Part shown: positions 6,728-12,526 of the stretch, piece after piece
Layout of the letters: each line of letters starts with the position of its first letter
Position numbering within the stretch: the first letter of the stretch is position 1
Origin: a virus
IMG/VR virus record: IMGVR_UViG_3300025860_000110
Span: 1-21,163 of that record
Strand: one strand, 5' to 3'
DNA: 21,163 nt
Translations under genes and position numbers: made by a program
The notes under the pieces: generated by a model
Database searches by the model: none
Seen by the model: only the letters and a program-made list of their open reading frames with translations
Told to the model about the DNA's origin: nothing

Positions 6728-6958
6728 CTAAGCCTTGCTGGAAGCTTGTTGCTCCAAGGTAATTGTGGAGAACCCGTTCAACAGGTCGCTCCCAGACAGG
6801 GTCTCACCGCTAGAAACAGCGGATACGGACTCTGGTGCAGACAAGGCTGCAAGGATAGAACGGTCGTTGAGGATATCAGCGACAGTTGCGTCATATGGAA
6901 AGCTACGAGTTACTGTGTTAGTAAGACCGTAGCGGATTGTTACTGTAGTTTCAGCCAT
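6728..6958 (-). CDS. Ubiquitin-like beta-grasp protein, 76 aa
   Basis: A 76-residue protein, the size of ubiquitin, with the same order of elements: a beta hairpin TVTIRYG and VTRSFPYDA, a helix VADILNDRSILAAL, a strand-loop SAVSSGETLSGSDLL that mimics ubiquitin's AGKQLEDGRTLSDY, and a last strand STITLEQQ. The tail ends QASSKA, with no diglycine and no glycine after residue 62. It is a single-gene unit directly upstream of the E2-E1-JAMM operon, so it is the natural substrate of that module. The lack of glycine means either a non-standard linkage or a structural, non-conjugated role. The leader has tandem CCAATAA repeats and no Shine-Dalgarno site. The call rests on predicted topology and neighbours. 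Confidence 0.65.
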   Translation of the reverse strand: MAETTVTIRYGLTNTVTRSFPYDATVADILNDRSILAALSAPESVSAVSSGETLSGSDLLNGFSTITLEQQASSKA

Positions 6959-6962
6959 GTTA

Positions 6963-6997
6963 TTATTGGTTATTGGTTATTGGTTATTGGTTATTGT
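6963..6997 (-). repeat. Tandem heptamer CCAATAA in the Ubl leader
   Basis: Four perfect copies of TTATTGG on the plus strand (6963-6990) and one imperfect copy (6991-6997) lie directly upstream of the Ubl start. On the coding strand this is a CCAATAA run that fills the leader. It matches the single CCAATAA-type sequence seen before other leftward genes and may serve as an unstructured translation enhancer or a protein binding array. Confidence 0.85.
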
Positions 6998-7122
6998 TGT
7001 ATTTCGGACTCATTCAAGCCCAAAAGCATCTATTTTTTCTTGACAAGTATAGCTTTCAGCTGCATGTTCGTGTTACAGCATTATTACTTATGTTGTCTGT
7101 TATTGTTCATTGTTTATTGGTT

Positions 7123-7151
7123 GAGCAGCCTGTCTTTTTGGCAGGCTGCTC
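7123..7151. terminator. Hairpin GAGCAGCCTG/CAGGCTGCTC
   Basis: A perfect 10-bp stem (7123-7132 with 7142-7151) with a 9-base loop containing TTTTT. The short T run (TTTC) follows on the plus strand, so as a terminator it would act best on rightward (antisense) transcription. On the minus strand it is followed by AACCAATAAACAATG, so for the leftward transcript it is more likely a processing or stabilising hairpin, or a weak terminator. Confidence 0.55.
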
Positions 7152-7162
7152 TTTCAAATTGG

Positions 7163-7203
7163 GTAGCCCTTGATTGCAAAGAACAACCAAGGGCTACTTT
7201 TCT
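7163..7203. terminator. Hairpin GTAGCCCTTG/CAAGGGCTAC with T tail on plus strand
   Basis: A perfect 10-bp stem (7163-7172 with 7188-7197), 15-base loop, followed by TTTTCT on the plus strand. It is 11 bases from the first hairpin, giving a tandem pair. On the leftward transcript it is the first hairpin met after the membrane-protein gene and may end or stabilise that transcript. Confidence 0.55.
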
Positions 7204-7286
7204 ACTAATAGTTCTGATGTCGTCTCCGATTATCACTGTCTCTTAAAACTCTGAACGTATATCTAGTGAGGGCACACTTTACTACA

Positions 7287-7601
7287 TCAAGAGCGAGAGG
7301 GACGATAACCCTCAGAACTGTTTGTGTTATCTTCTTGCTTACCATAAGTGACTGTATCAGTCAGCATTGTTGGTGGGTTTACAATTACCTGTAGCAAGCA
7401 AGTCAGGATTGTAAACCAAAGACCTGTAAAGAACGCGGTGATCATGCCGCTAAACGTGCCTACGAAGAGGACAGGTATGCCGAACGTCACAATCACGTCT
7501 AACATCTTCCTTATTTTTAGTGTGCGTCGTAGACCTATGGTGCGTGTAAGCACTAGAAGTAGACCTAGTGCTGAAATGAACGAGAATAATATGATTTCCA
7601 T
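7287..7601 (-). CDS. Small membrane protein, 104 aa, three predicted TM segments
   Basis: The sequence has three hydrophobic stretches: EIILFSFISALGLLLVLT (2-19), about 35-57 (VIVTFGIPVLFVGTF) and about 59-75 (GLWFTILTCLLQVIV). A basic loop (RRTLKIRK, 25-32) lies between the first two, which puts that loop in the cytoplasm by the positive-inside rule. The tail from 78 on is polar. The start follows the 77-aa gene by four bases. Holin-like function is possible, since a muramidase is coded nearby, but three TM segments alone do not prove it. A membrane-anchored regulator or superinfection factor is as likely. Confidence 0.7.
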   Translation of the reverse strand: MEIILFSFISALGLLLVLTRTIGLRRTLKIRKMLDVIVTFGIPVLFVGTFSGMITAFFTGLWFTILTCLLQVIVNPPTMLTDTVTYGKQEDNTNSSEGYRPSRS

Positions 7602-7605
7602 GTGA

Positions 7606-7839
7606 TTATGTTATGTTTGGTGTTGTGGTGTTGCCGTTGATTGCGTCTGAAATAAAGCGCAACCACCTACAAAATGAGTGTGTATAGTAATGACCTATTA
7701 CAATTGTTTGTTTGTTTTGCTTTTTGTTGTCGACGGTGTGTATGCAAACGCAACCTAAGTCTTTAGTTAGTGTGAAGTCGTAAATACCCATTTTGTTTGC
7801 GTATCTTGTGATTTCTTTAGATGATTGCGGAAATTTCAT
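7606..7839 (-). CDS. Hypothetical protein, 77 aa
   Basis: The frame begins MKFPQSSKEITRYANKMG and continues with strands YDFTLTKDLGCVCIHTV and QTIVIGHYYTH, then a helix FCRWLRFISDAI. It may have a compact alpha-beta fold, but I recognise no family. It starts six bases after the 325-aa gene and ends four bases before the membrane protein, so the three genes form one operon. Confidence 0.65.
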   Translation of the reverse strand: MKFPQSSKEITRYANKMGIYDFTLTKDLGCVCIHTVDNKKQNKQTIVIGHYYTHSFCRWLRFISDAINGNTTTPNIT

Positions 7840-7845
7840 TTCTTT

Positions 7846-8823
7846 CTAGTCAGTGATGTTTTGCTTGATGCGGTTGGCAACAAGGCGTTTGCGACGGACG
7901 GGATCTGTGCGTTTCATCCATGATCCAAGCTCAATATCTATCTTGTTATCTGAATCTAGGTAGCTCATACGAAGGCGACGTGCTGTGTCTTTGTCGTAGT
8001 AGTTGGGTTCGGGTAGGCTGTTTGTGTAAAGTCCGTTGAGAACACCTCCTGATCCGCGTTTACGATCTACTTGGTTGGAGCGCATTTTGTCATCCCATTC
8101 GTCACTACGTGGTGGCGTTCCAATGAAGCGGGCGTCGTCGGGATCACATTCTGCGTCTTGGTAGAATGATTCTGCGTATTCCTTGGACATTGCTTGTTGA
8201 TCGGCTGCGTCAAGGGACTCGTGTTCCATGAATGTGATGTTGTTGCGTTCGTGAGACTCTCCGTAAGCTGTGTATGTTGTAATATCGCAGCTGGTGTAGC
8301 GGATATACTTGTCGACTATTTCGCTAGCGTTGTCTGCTAGCCATTGGTCGGATGCGTGCTTGAGGAACTCTGCTAGTCGTGGTGATGATCCAGCTATTTG
8401 ACTGTGCAAACGATCACGTATAGTTTGACGTAGTCTGGTATTTGTTGAGTTGCCTGTGAATACTTCTTTGATAGCTGCAATTGCGTCTGTTTTTGCTGCT
8501 TGTTCCATTGCTTGGACACAACTGCAGTCACCTGTATGTCGGTCATCTTGTGGGCTAGAGTGCTCTACGTAGTGGTCGTTGTACTCTGCCATCCACTGGT
8601 CTACGATGATGGATACCATGATTTCGTCTGTGTCGCGTGGTACTGTGAGACCTTTGTTGATGTATTTGCCACGAGTACGGATTTTGTAAGCGTGTAGCTT
8701 AGCTGCTTGGAACAGAGAACGCCATGCTGCTTTGTTTTCGTCAGAATAGCGTTCTGTGGAGTTGATGTCTGTGATGATGTTATGTATGTCTGTGTTCATG
8801 TGTATGTGTTGGTTTTGTGACAT
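7846..8823 (-). CDS. Hypothetical protein, 325 aa
   Basis: The start is taken as the ATG at 8823 (MSQNQHIHMNTDIHNIIT), after a CCAATAAA-type leader. Upstream in-frame starts to 8967 would cross the hairpin at 8902-8929 and the end of the preceding gene. The protein is hydrophilic and mostly helical, with many Asp, Glu and Arg residues. It has a region with paired cysteines (GDCSCVQAMEQAAK, about 122-135) and a basic C-terminus (MKRTDPVRRKRLVANRIKQ). No enzyme motif is visible. It is the first and largest gene of a three-gene unit. It could be a DNA- or host-protein-binding early product, but this is a guess. Confidence 0.75.
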   Translation of the reverse strand: MSQNQHIHMNTDIHNIITDINSTERYSDENKAAWRSLFQAAKLHAYKIRTRGKYINKGLTVPRDTDEIMVSIIVDQWMAEYNDHYVEHSSPQDDRHTGDCSCVQAMEQAAKTDAIAAIKEVFTGNSTNTRLRQTIRDRLHSQIAGSSPRLAEFLKHASDQWLADNASEIVDKYIRYTSCDITTYTAYGESHERNNITFMEHESLDAADQQAMSKEYAESFYQDAECDPDDARFIGTPPRSDEWDDKMRSNQVDRKRGSGGVLNGLYTNSLPEPNYYDKDTARRLRMSYLDSDNKIDIELGSWMKRTDPVRRKRLVANRIKQNITD

Positions 8824-8901
8824 ATTAGTCAAACTACTATCTCTATTGTTTTTTATTGGTATATGTTTTGGTCGTTGGTGTCTATTCGTTGAACACCAGA
8901 A

Positions 8902-8929
8902 AGCAAGGGGACTCTTCAGCCCCCTTGCT
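8902..8929 (-). terminator. Terminator-like hairpin after the 75-aa gene (left copy)
   Basis: A perfect 9-bp stem AGCAAGGGG/CCCCTTGCT (8902-8910 with 8921-8929) seven bases after the 75-aa gene. The T tail on the minus strand is only TT. A related hairpin closes the right arm of the inverted duplication at 9646-9677; both contain GAAGAGTCCCCTTGCT. Confidence 0.6.
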
Positions 8930-8936
8930 GTTGAGG

Positions 8937-9164
8937 TTAGCAAGTTACGAGGAAGGTGTCCTTCCAACCGTTTGCCCAGACCACTTCGTCAATTGTGACG
9001 GCAGTGCCACGTTTGAGAGCTGTGTCGAACCAGACCTTAAAGTAATCCCCGTCCGTTGTGCGAACGGTGATTGGGTACTCGCTCTCAGCAGATTGAGGGC
9101 CTACGGCAATGACTTCACCTTGATAGTGGGTTACTGTTGTATCGGATGTTTTGTTATTACTCAT
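8937..9164 (-). CDS. Hypothetical small beta-rich protein, 75 aa
   Basis: The ATG at 9164 (MSNNKTSDTTVTHYQGE) follows ACAACCCATAAAAACA, the leader type of this block. An upstream TTG start at 9215 is in frame but lies in the leader. Predicted strands are HYQGEVIAVG, YPITVRTTDG, YFKVWFD, TAVTIDEVVW and DTFLVTC, which suggests a small beta barrel such as an OB or SH3 fold. It ends in Cys. It is the first leftward gene from the strand switch and forms a single-gene unit. A diverged, frame-broken copy lies inverted at 9394-9639. The function is unknown; being first suggests an early product. Confidence 0.7.
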   Translation of the reverse strand: MSNNKTSDTTVTHYQGEVIAVGPQSAESEYPITVRTTDGDYFKVWFDTALKRGTAVTIDEVVWANGWKDTFLVTC

Positions 9165-9393
9165 TGTTTTTATGGGTTGTGGAGCGGAATTGCTCGTCCC
9201 GAAGGGATCTGTCAAGGTGGAGATTTGGGGCGCATTACAATTGTCGTAGCCGAAATTCGGCTCGATGAGACGATCTTACAAATACTCTACGATGAACGAT
9301 TGACGACATGCACCACATACAAGACGGCATCGCCCCAAATACTACCTTGACAGAGCCCTTAGAGCAATTCCGATCCACAACCCATAAAAACAT

Positions 9394-9639
9394 TGTGAGG
9401 AGGAATAACACAACAGCAGAGACAACAGTGACGTGGATCCACTAACAAGGGGGAGTCAGGGACGTAGGTGCTCAAGCTGATGCGAAGAGCGAGTGCCCAA
9501 GCGCCGTTCGTGCGACGGACGGGGTTCATTACTTAGGTCTGGGGCGGCGCGGCACTCAAATGTGGGACTGACGGTGCGAGTGTCGTATGGGTTGGAGCTA
9601 AGGGGTGGATGGGCGCAAGCCTCGTTTCTACTTGCTTAG
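9394..9639 (+). pseudogene. Frame-broken inverted copy of the 75-aa gene
   Basis: This segment aligns with the 75-aa gene base by base over nearly its full length but cannot code for it. The ATG position reads TTG followed by TGA. A GTG start at 9395, after which a GAGGAGG lies inside the frame, reaches a TAA at 9443 where the gene has a Tyr codon. There are insertions of several bases (near 9430 and 9490) and many T-to-G and A-to-G differences. The copy is more G-rich than its partner. It may be decaying, or it may act as RNA. Confidence 0.7.
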
Positions 9640-9645
9640 CTCAAC

Positions 9646-9677
9646 AGTGAGGGGGTGATAGGAAGAGTCCCCTTGCT
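9646..9677 (+). terminator. Hairpin closing the right arm
   Basis: AGTGAGGGG (9646-9654) can pair with CCCCTTGCT (9669-9677). Against the left copy (AGCAAGGGG) two bases differ, and both changes replace Watson-Crick pairs with G-U pairs, so the RNA stem is kept. No T run follows on the plus strand. Confidence 0.45.
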
Positions 9678-10145
9678 GTAGGGTGTGGTTGTTGGTTTTG
9701 GTTGTTTAAGTGCTTGTGGATGAGAGTGTTGTGGTTGTGGGGTTCGAGATAGGGTGCTTTTGAGGGCGTGTTGTGTGATTTGGTTGGACGAAGCGGAGAC
9801 AACGTCCTGAGCATCAACGAGTTACCGCGTCACTTGCGGCTGGGTTGATGGTCGTGGGGTTTGAAGGGTCATGGAGATTAGTTTGAACGATCAAAGTTCG
9901 GGGGTTGATAGTTGTAGTTCAGAGGTTCTTGGACCTTGGACTAGTGCTCAAGGGTTCACTGTTCGGGGGAACTTGGAGCATGGAGCGGGACTGATGAACA
10001 ACGCGACACGGACAAAGCACCCCCCCCACTGGGGGAAATTACGAAACGGACGACAAAGGGGTCCCTACCGTCAAATCCAATTTTCAATTTTTGGGAATTT
10101 CGGTGTTTTAGTGTACAAGTGTTCAGCAGAATAGGCAATTATTGT
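9678..10145. other. Gene-free G/T-rich stretch at the strand switch
   Basis: 468 bases with no supported gene. The first 100 bases are strongly G+T rich on the plus strand (repeats of GGTTGT/TGTGGTTG). GTTCGGGGG occurs twice (about 9896 and 9961), the second as part of a small GTTCGGGGGAAC hairpin. A C8 run at about 10021 faces GGGGG six bases later. CCCTACCGT occurs at about 10063 and again as CCCTACCGT near 10264 inside the next element. An open frame at 9871-10134 has no family likeness and odd composition, so I do not call it. Confidence 0.5.
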
Positions 10146-10405
10146 GAATCTGTCACACTTATCACACTTGCATCACACTTTTTCGAGACAAGTGTGACTT
10201 ATTAACCAGTACCTTTATCAACGACTTACGTAATTCATCACACAAATCACACTTTTTTTGACCCCCTACCGTTTACCTGTTGTACCCCCCCAAAAAAAGT
10301 GTGATTTGTGTGACAGATTCTCTAAGTCCTTAATAATCATATAATATACTTAATCACACCCCCCCAAAAAAAGTGTGATACAAGTGTGATAAGTGTGACA
10401 GACTT
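10146..10405. repeat. Iteron-like AAGTGTGA array in nested palindromes; origin or operator candidate
   Basis: Nine perfect copies of AAGTGTGA or its complement: TCACACTT at 10153, 10162, 10173, 10247; AAGTGTGA at 10190, 10297, 10371, 10382, 10391. Three variants lie at 10238, 10306 and 10354. The clusters are spaced by 9-11 bases, about one helical turn. An outer inverted repeat pairs 10148-10183 with 10368-10403 (36 bp, two mismatches). An inner one pairs 10238-10260 with 10291-10313 (23 bp, exact). A run of C7A7GTGTGAT occurs twice (10285-10305, 10359-10379). An AT-rich stretch (TAATAATCATATAATATACT) lies at about 10331-10350. The array sits at the divergent strand switch just before the packaging operon. 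Confidence 0.8.
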
Positions 10406-10439
10406 GACAATATGTTCACCACCTGTTTTACATCATAAG

Positions 10440-10976
10440 GTGCCAACCAAGAAACCAGATGGAAGAACCTACGCTGCTGGTAAGAAACCCAAGCAGGTAG
10501 TTAAACAACAAAATGCTAAACGGACTAGGTGTCATCGTAAACGTATGAAAGCAGAAGAAGACATGAAGGTCGCCAAGAAAGAACTTGCTGTGGTAGAGAA
10601 GGATCTCTCGATCAAGCAGCAATTTCTGGACATGATGAGCAAAGCCCCCACCCCAGCAGAACAACGCAAGGCATTACTTGCCATGTTTGCCGAGAAGGGT
10701 ATCAACCCAATTGAAGAGCTACTGGGCTACACTTCAAATGAGGACGTCCCCCTAAAGGAGAGAATTGCGATCTGGAAAGAACTAGCAAGCTACACCCAGC
10801 CAAAGCTTAAGAGCGTAGACGTCCAGCAGAACATTACAGGGGAGATGAAGATAATGACTGTGGACTACAGTAAAGTGTCCAAAGCTGACATGGCGACAGC
10901 AGTTGACGCAGAAATAATTGACAACGAGGACGGATACGACGAGTTTTTGAGTGAAGAAGAAAAAAATGAGTCTTGA
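10440..10976 (+). CDS. Putative terminase small subunit
   Basis: 178 aa from a GTG at 10440 (MPTKKPDGRTYAAGKK), preceded by an AAGG that touches the start. The frame is open to 10386, but that part codes through the palindrome array, so I chose the later start. The N-terminus is very basic (KKPKQVVKQQNAKRTRCHRKR), then a charged helical coil of about residues 34-64, a second helical segment, and a C-terminal part SYTQPKLKSVDVQQNITGEM, as in phage small terminases. The tail is acidic. The role would be recognition of phage DNA for packaging with the large subunit coded 240 bases later. The position before TerL is the main support; sequence likeness is modest. Confidence 0.6.
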   Translation: MPTKKPDGRTYAAGKKPKQVVKQQNAKRTRCHRKRMKAEEDMKVAKKELAVVEKDLSIKQQFLDMMSKAPTPAEQRKALLAMFAEKGINPIEELLGYTSNEDVPLKERIAIWKELASYTQPKLKSVDVQQNITGEMKIMTVDYSKVSKADMATAVDAEIIDNEDGYDEFLSEEEKNES

Positions 10977-11223
10977 ATCAATCGAACAGGCGGTGGCCAT
11001 TCTCGGAGAGCATTTCCGAAACTACGTTGTAATTGCAAGCGACGAGGACAAACCACTGGCCTATGACATAAGGTTCAGCGACCCATACGCAGCATCGGGT
11101 CTTCTTAGCGCAGCATCCAAGTACCATGAAAACTACATCGGCGACGGTGGAGTGGAAGAAGACTGGGAGTGGGCTGAGTGCGACGACGATGACGATATTT
11201 TTGACGACCTAGATGAATATTAG
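10966..11223 (+). CDS. Hypothetical acidic protein, 85 aa, between terminase genes
   Basis: The ATG at 10966 (MSLESIEQAVAILGEHF) overlaps the end of the small terminase gene by 11 bases, and the stop overlaps the large terminase start by 11. Residues 1-60 look folded (YVVIASDEDKPLAYDIRFSD, then PYAASGLLSAASKYHENY). The last 25 residues are almost all Asp, Glu and Trp (EEDWEWAECDDDDDIFDD), a DNA-mimic-like or binding tail. I do not recognise a family with a known role. Tight overlaps suggest a packaging accessory. Confidence 0.75.
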   Translation: MSLESIEQAVAILGEHFRNYVVIASDEDKPLAYDIRFSDPYAASGLLSAASKYHENYIGDGGVEEDWEWAECDDDDDIFDDLDEY

Positions 11224-12526
11224 TGTCCCAGCGCAGGGATGGGAGCCGAGACCTTATCAGCTCCCATTGCTCAAGTACATGACTCAGAAAAAGCGAAGCC
11301 TTCGGGCAGTGGTCGCTTGGCACCGTCGTGCAGGTAAGGATTTGACTTGCGTCAACATTGTTGCGATCAAGGCGCTACAGCGTGTGGGCACTTACTGGTA
11401 TGTGTTGCCCTACGGTAATCAGGCACGCCGAATTGTTTGGAACGGCATGACTGGCGAGGGCAAGAAGTTTATCGACTACTTCCCGAGGGAACTGGTCGAG
11501 AAGAAGAGTGAGCAGGAGATGCGAATCCACCTGAAGAACGGCTCGATCATCCAGCTCATGGGGTCTGACGACCCAGATAAAATGGTTGGGGCAAACCCCA
11601 TCGGTGTGGTGTTCTCCGAGTACAGTATCTCCGATCCAAGTGCGTGGCAGCTGATCAACCCCATCCTAGCGGAAAACGGCGGATGGGCGTTGTTCAACGG
11701 AACGCCTCGTGGCGAGAACCACTTCTACAAGATGCTTCTCAAAGCCAAGTCTGATAGTTCGTGGTACAGCAGCCACCTTTCAGTCAAAGACACTCAGGCC
11801 ATTGCCCCAGAAGAACTGCGGAAAGCTCGTAACGAACTGAACAATGAAGCAAGGTTCCAGTCCGAGTACATGTGCTCGTTCAAGACCCCAGTTGAGGGCG
11901 CGTACTACGGAGCACAGATCAACAAGGCCTACAGGGACAAGCGGATCGTGGACACTATTGCGGTCGACCCACTGCTCCCCGTCCACACCGCGTGGGACTT
12001 GGGGATGGACGACGCGACAACCATTTGGTTCTTCCAGCTATTTCGTAACGAAGTGCGAATCGTAAACTACTACGAAAATAGCGGAGAGGGCTTACCACAC
12101 TACGCGCGAGAGCTACAGAGATGGTCAACCCAGAAGGATGTAACGTACGGGAAGCATTATGCTCCGCACGACATCAAGGTGCGAGAACTTGGTACAGGTA
12201 AGTCTCGCTTGGAGACAGCCCGAGGTTTGGGCTTGAAGTTTACGACAGTCAAGAAGCTGTCGATCATTGACGGCATTGAAGCCGTCCGAAACCTTCTTCC
12301 CAAGTGCTGGTTCTCGAAGACACACTGCTACGCAGGTATTGAAGCGCTAAAGGGCTACCATAAAGAATTTGACAGCTCCAGAGGCGTTTTTCGAAAAACC
12401 CCTGTCCACGACTCCAATTCTCACGGGGCAGACGCATTTAGGACGCTGGCCGTTGGACTTAAGCAGCCATCACTTGAAAAAAAGAAGTCAAAACATGAGT
12501 ACGAAGTATCAAGTATCAGTTGGTGA
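11213..12526 (+). CDS. Terminase large subunit (ATPase and nuclease)
   Basis: 437 aa, the packaging motor. The ATPase half has an atypical Walker A WHRRAGKD (36-43), Walker B with catalytic Glu GVVFSEY (131-137, E136), and the coupling motif FNGTPRG (161-167). The RNase H-like nuclease half has HTAWDLGMDDATT (D262), APHDIK (D320) and HDSNSHGADAFR (D407). It would dock on the portal, cut concatemers and drive DNA into the head. The start overlaps the preceding gene by 11 bases. No intein, insertion or missing active-site residue is seen. Confidence 0.95.
   Translation: MNISVPAQGWEPRPYQLPLLKYMTQKKRSLRAVVAWHRRAGKDLTCVNIVAIKALQRVGTYWYVLPYGNQARRIVWNGMTGEGKKFIDYFPRELVEKKSEQEMRIHLKNGSIIQLMGSDDPDKMVGANPIGVVFSEYSISDPSAWQLINPILAENGGWALFNGTPRGENHFYKMLLKAKSDSSWYSSHLSVKDTQAIAPEELRKARNELNNEARFQSEYMCSFKTPVEGAYYGAQINKAYRDKRIVDTIAVDPLLPVHTAWDLGMDDATTIWFFQLFRNEVRIVNYYENSGEGLPHYARELQRWSTQKDVTYGKHYAPHDIKVRELGTGKSRLETARGLGLKFTTVKKLSIIDGIEAVRNLLPKCWFSKTHCYAGIEALKGYHKEFDSSRGVFRKTPVHDSNSHGADAFRTLAVGLKQPSLEKKKSKHEYEVSSISW

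Larger units (their letters stand above)
6998..7286. other. Gene-free stretch upstream of Ubl, with two strong hairpins
   Basis: No convincing gene between the membrane-protein stop and the Ubl leader. It contains two 10-bp perfect hairpins (listed separately). After the second, on the minus strand, AACCAATAAACAATG opens an 8-codon frame MNNNRQHK ending at 7084, and a later ATG opens an 11-codon frame MQLKAILVKKK. Both are too short to call as genes but could be leader peptides. A promoter for Ubl must lie here or further upstream. Confidence 0.5.
8902..9677. repeat. Large imperfect inverted duplication (arms 8902-9232 and 9331-9677)
   Basis: Read outward from the 98-base spacer (9233-9330), both arms show CGCCCCAAAT, CTTGACAGA(T/G)CCCTT, GAGCAATTCCG(C/A)TCC, ACAACCCATAAAAACA, then a coding-length segment and a GAAGAGTCCCCTTGCT hairpin. 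Alignable blocks continue through the coding part, for example GAGCGAGT(A/G)CCCAA and GACGGACGGGG/ACGGACGGGG. The leader is nearly identical while the coding part is strongly diverged with small indels. Each arm carries TTGACA (9210-9215 minus, 9347-9352 plus), which may be a -35 element; no good -10 was found at 16-18 bases. Confidence 0.85.

Noticed and set aside
9162-9677. The two diverged arms as template and variable repeats of a diversity-generating retroelement
   Set aside because: The differences are not limited to adenines of one copy, there are indels, the arms are inverted with a broken reading frame in one, and no reverse transcriptase is coded in the window.
9741-9760. GGGTTCGA as a tRNA T-arm
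   Set aside because: The flanks do not pair as a T stem and no acceptor, D or anticodon arms can be drawn.
9871-10134. Rightward 87-codon open frame at the strand switch
   Set aside because: No family likeness, odd composition, crosses a C8/G5 tract, and lies in a stretch that otherwise looks non-coding.
10146-10405. CRISPR array
   Set aside because: The repeat unit is 8 bases, occurs in both directions with spacing of about 10 bases, and there are no uniform spacers or cas genes.
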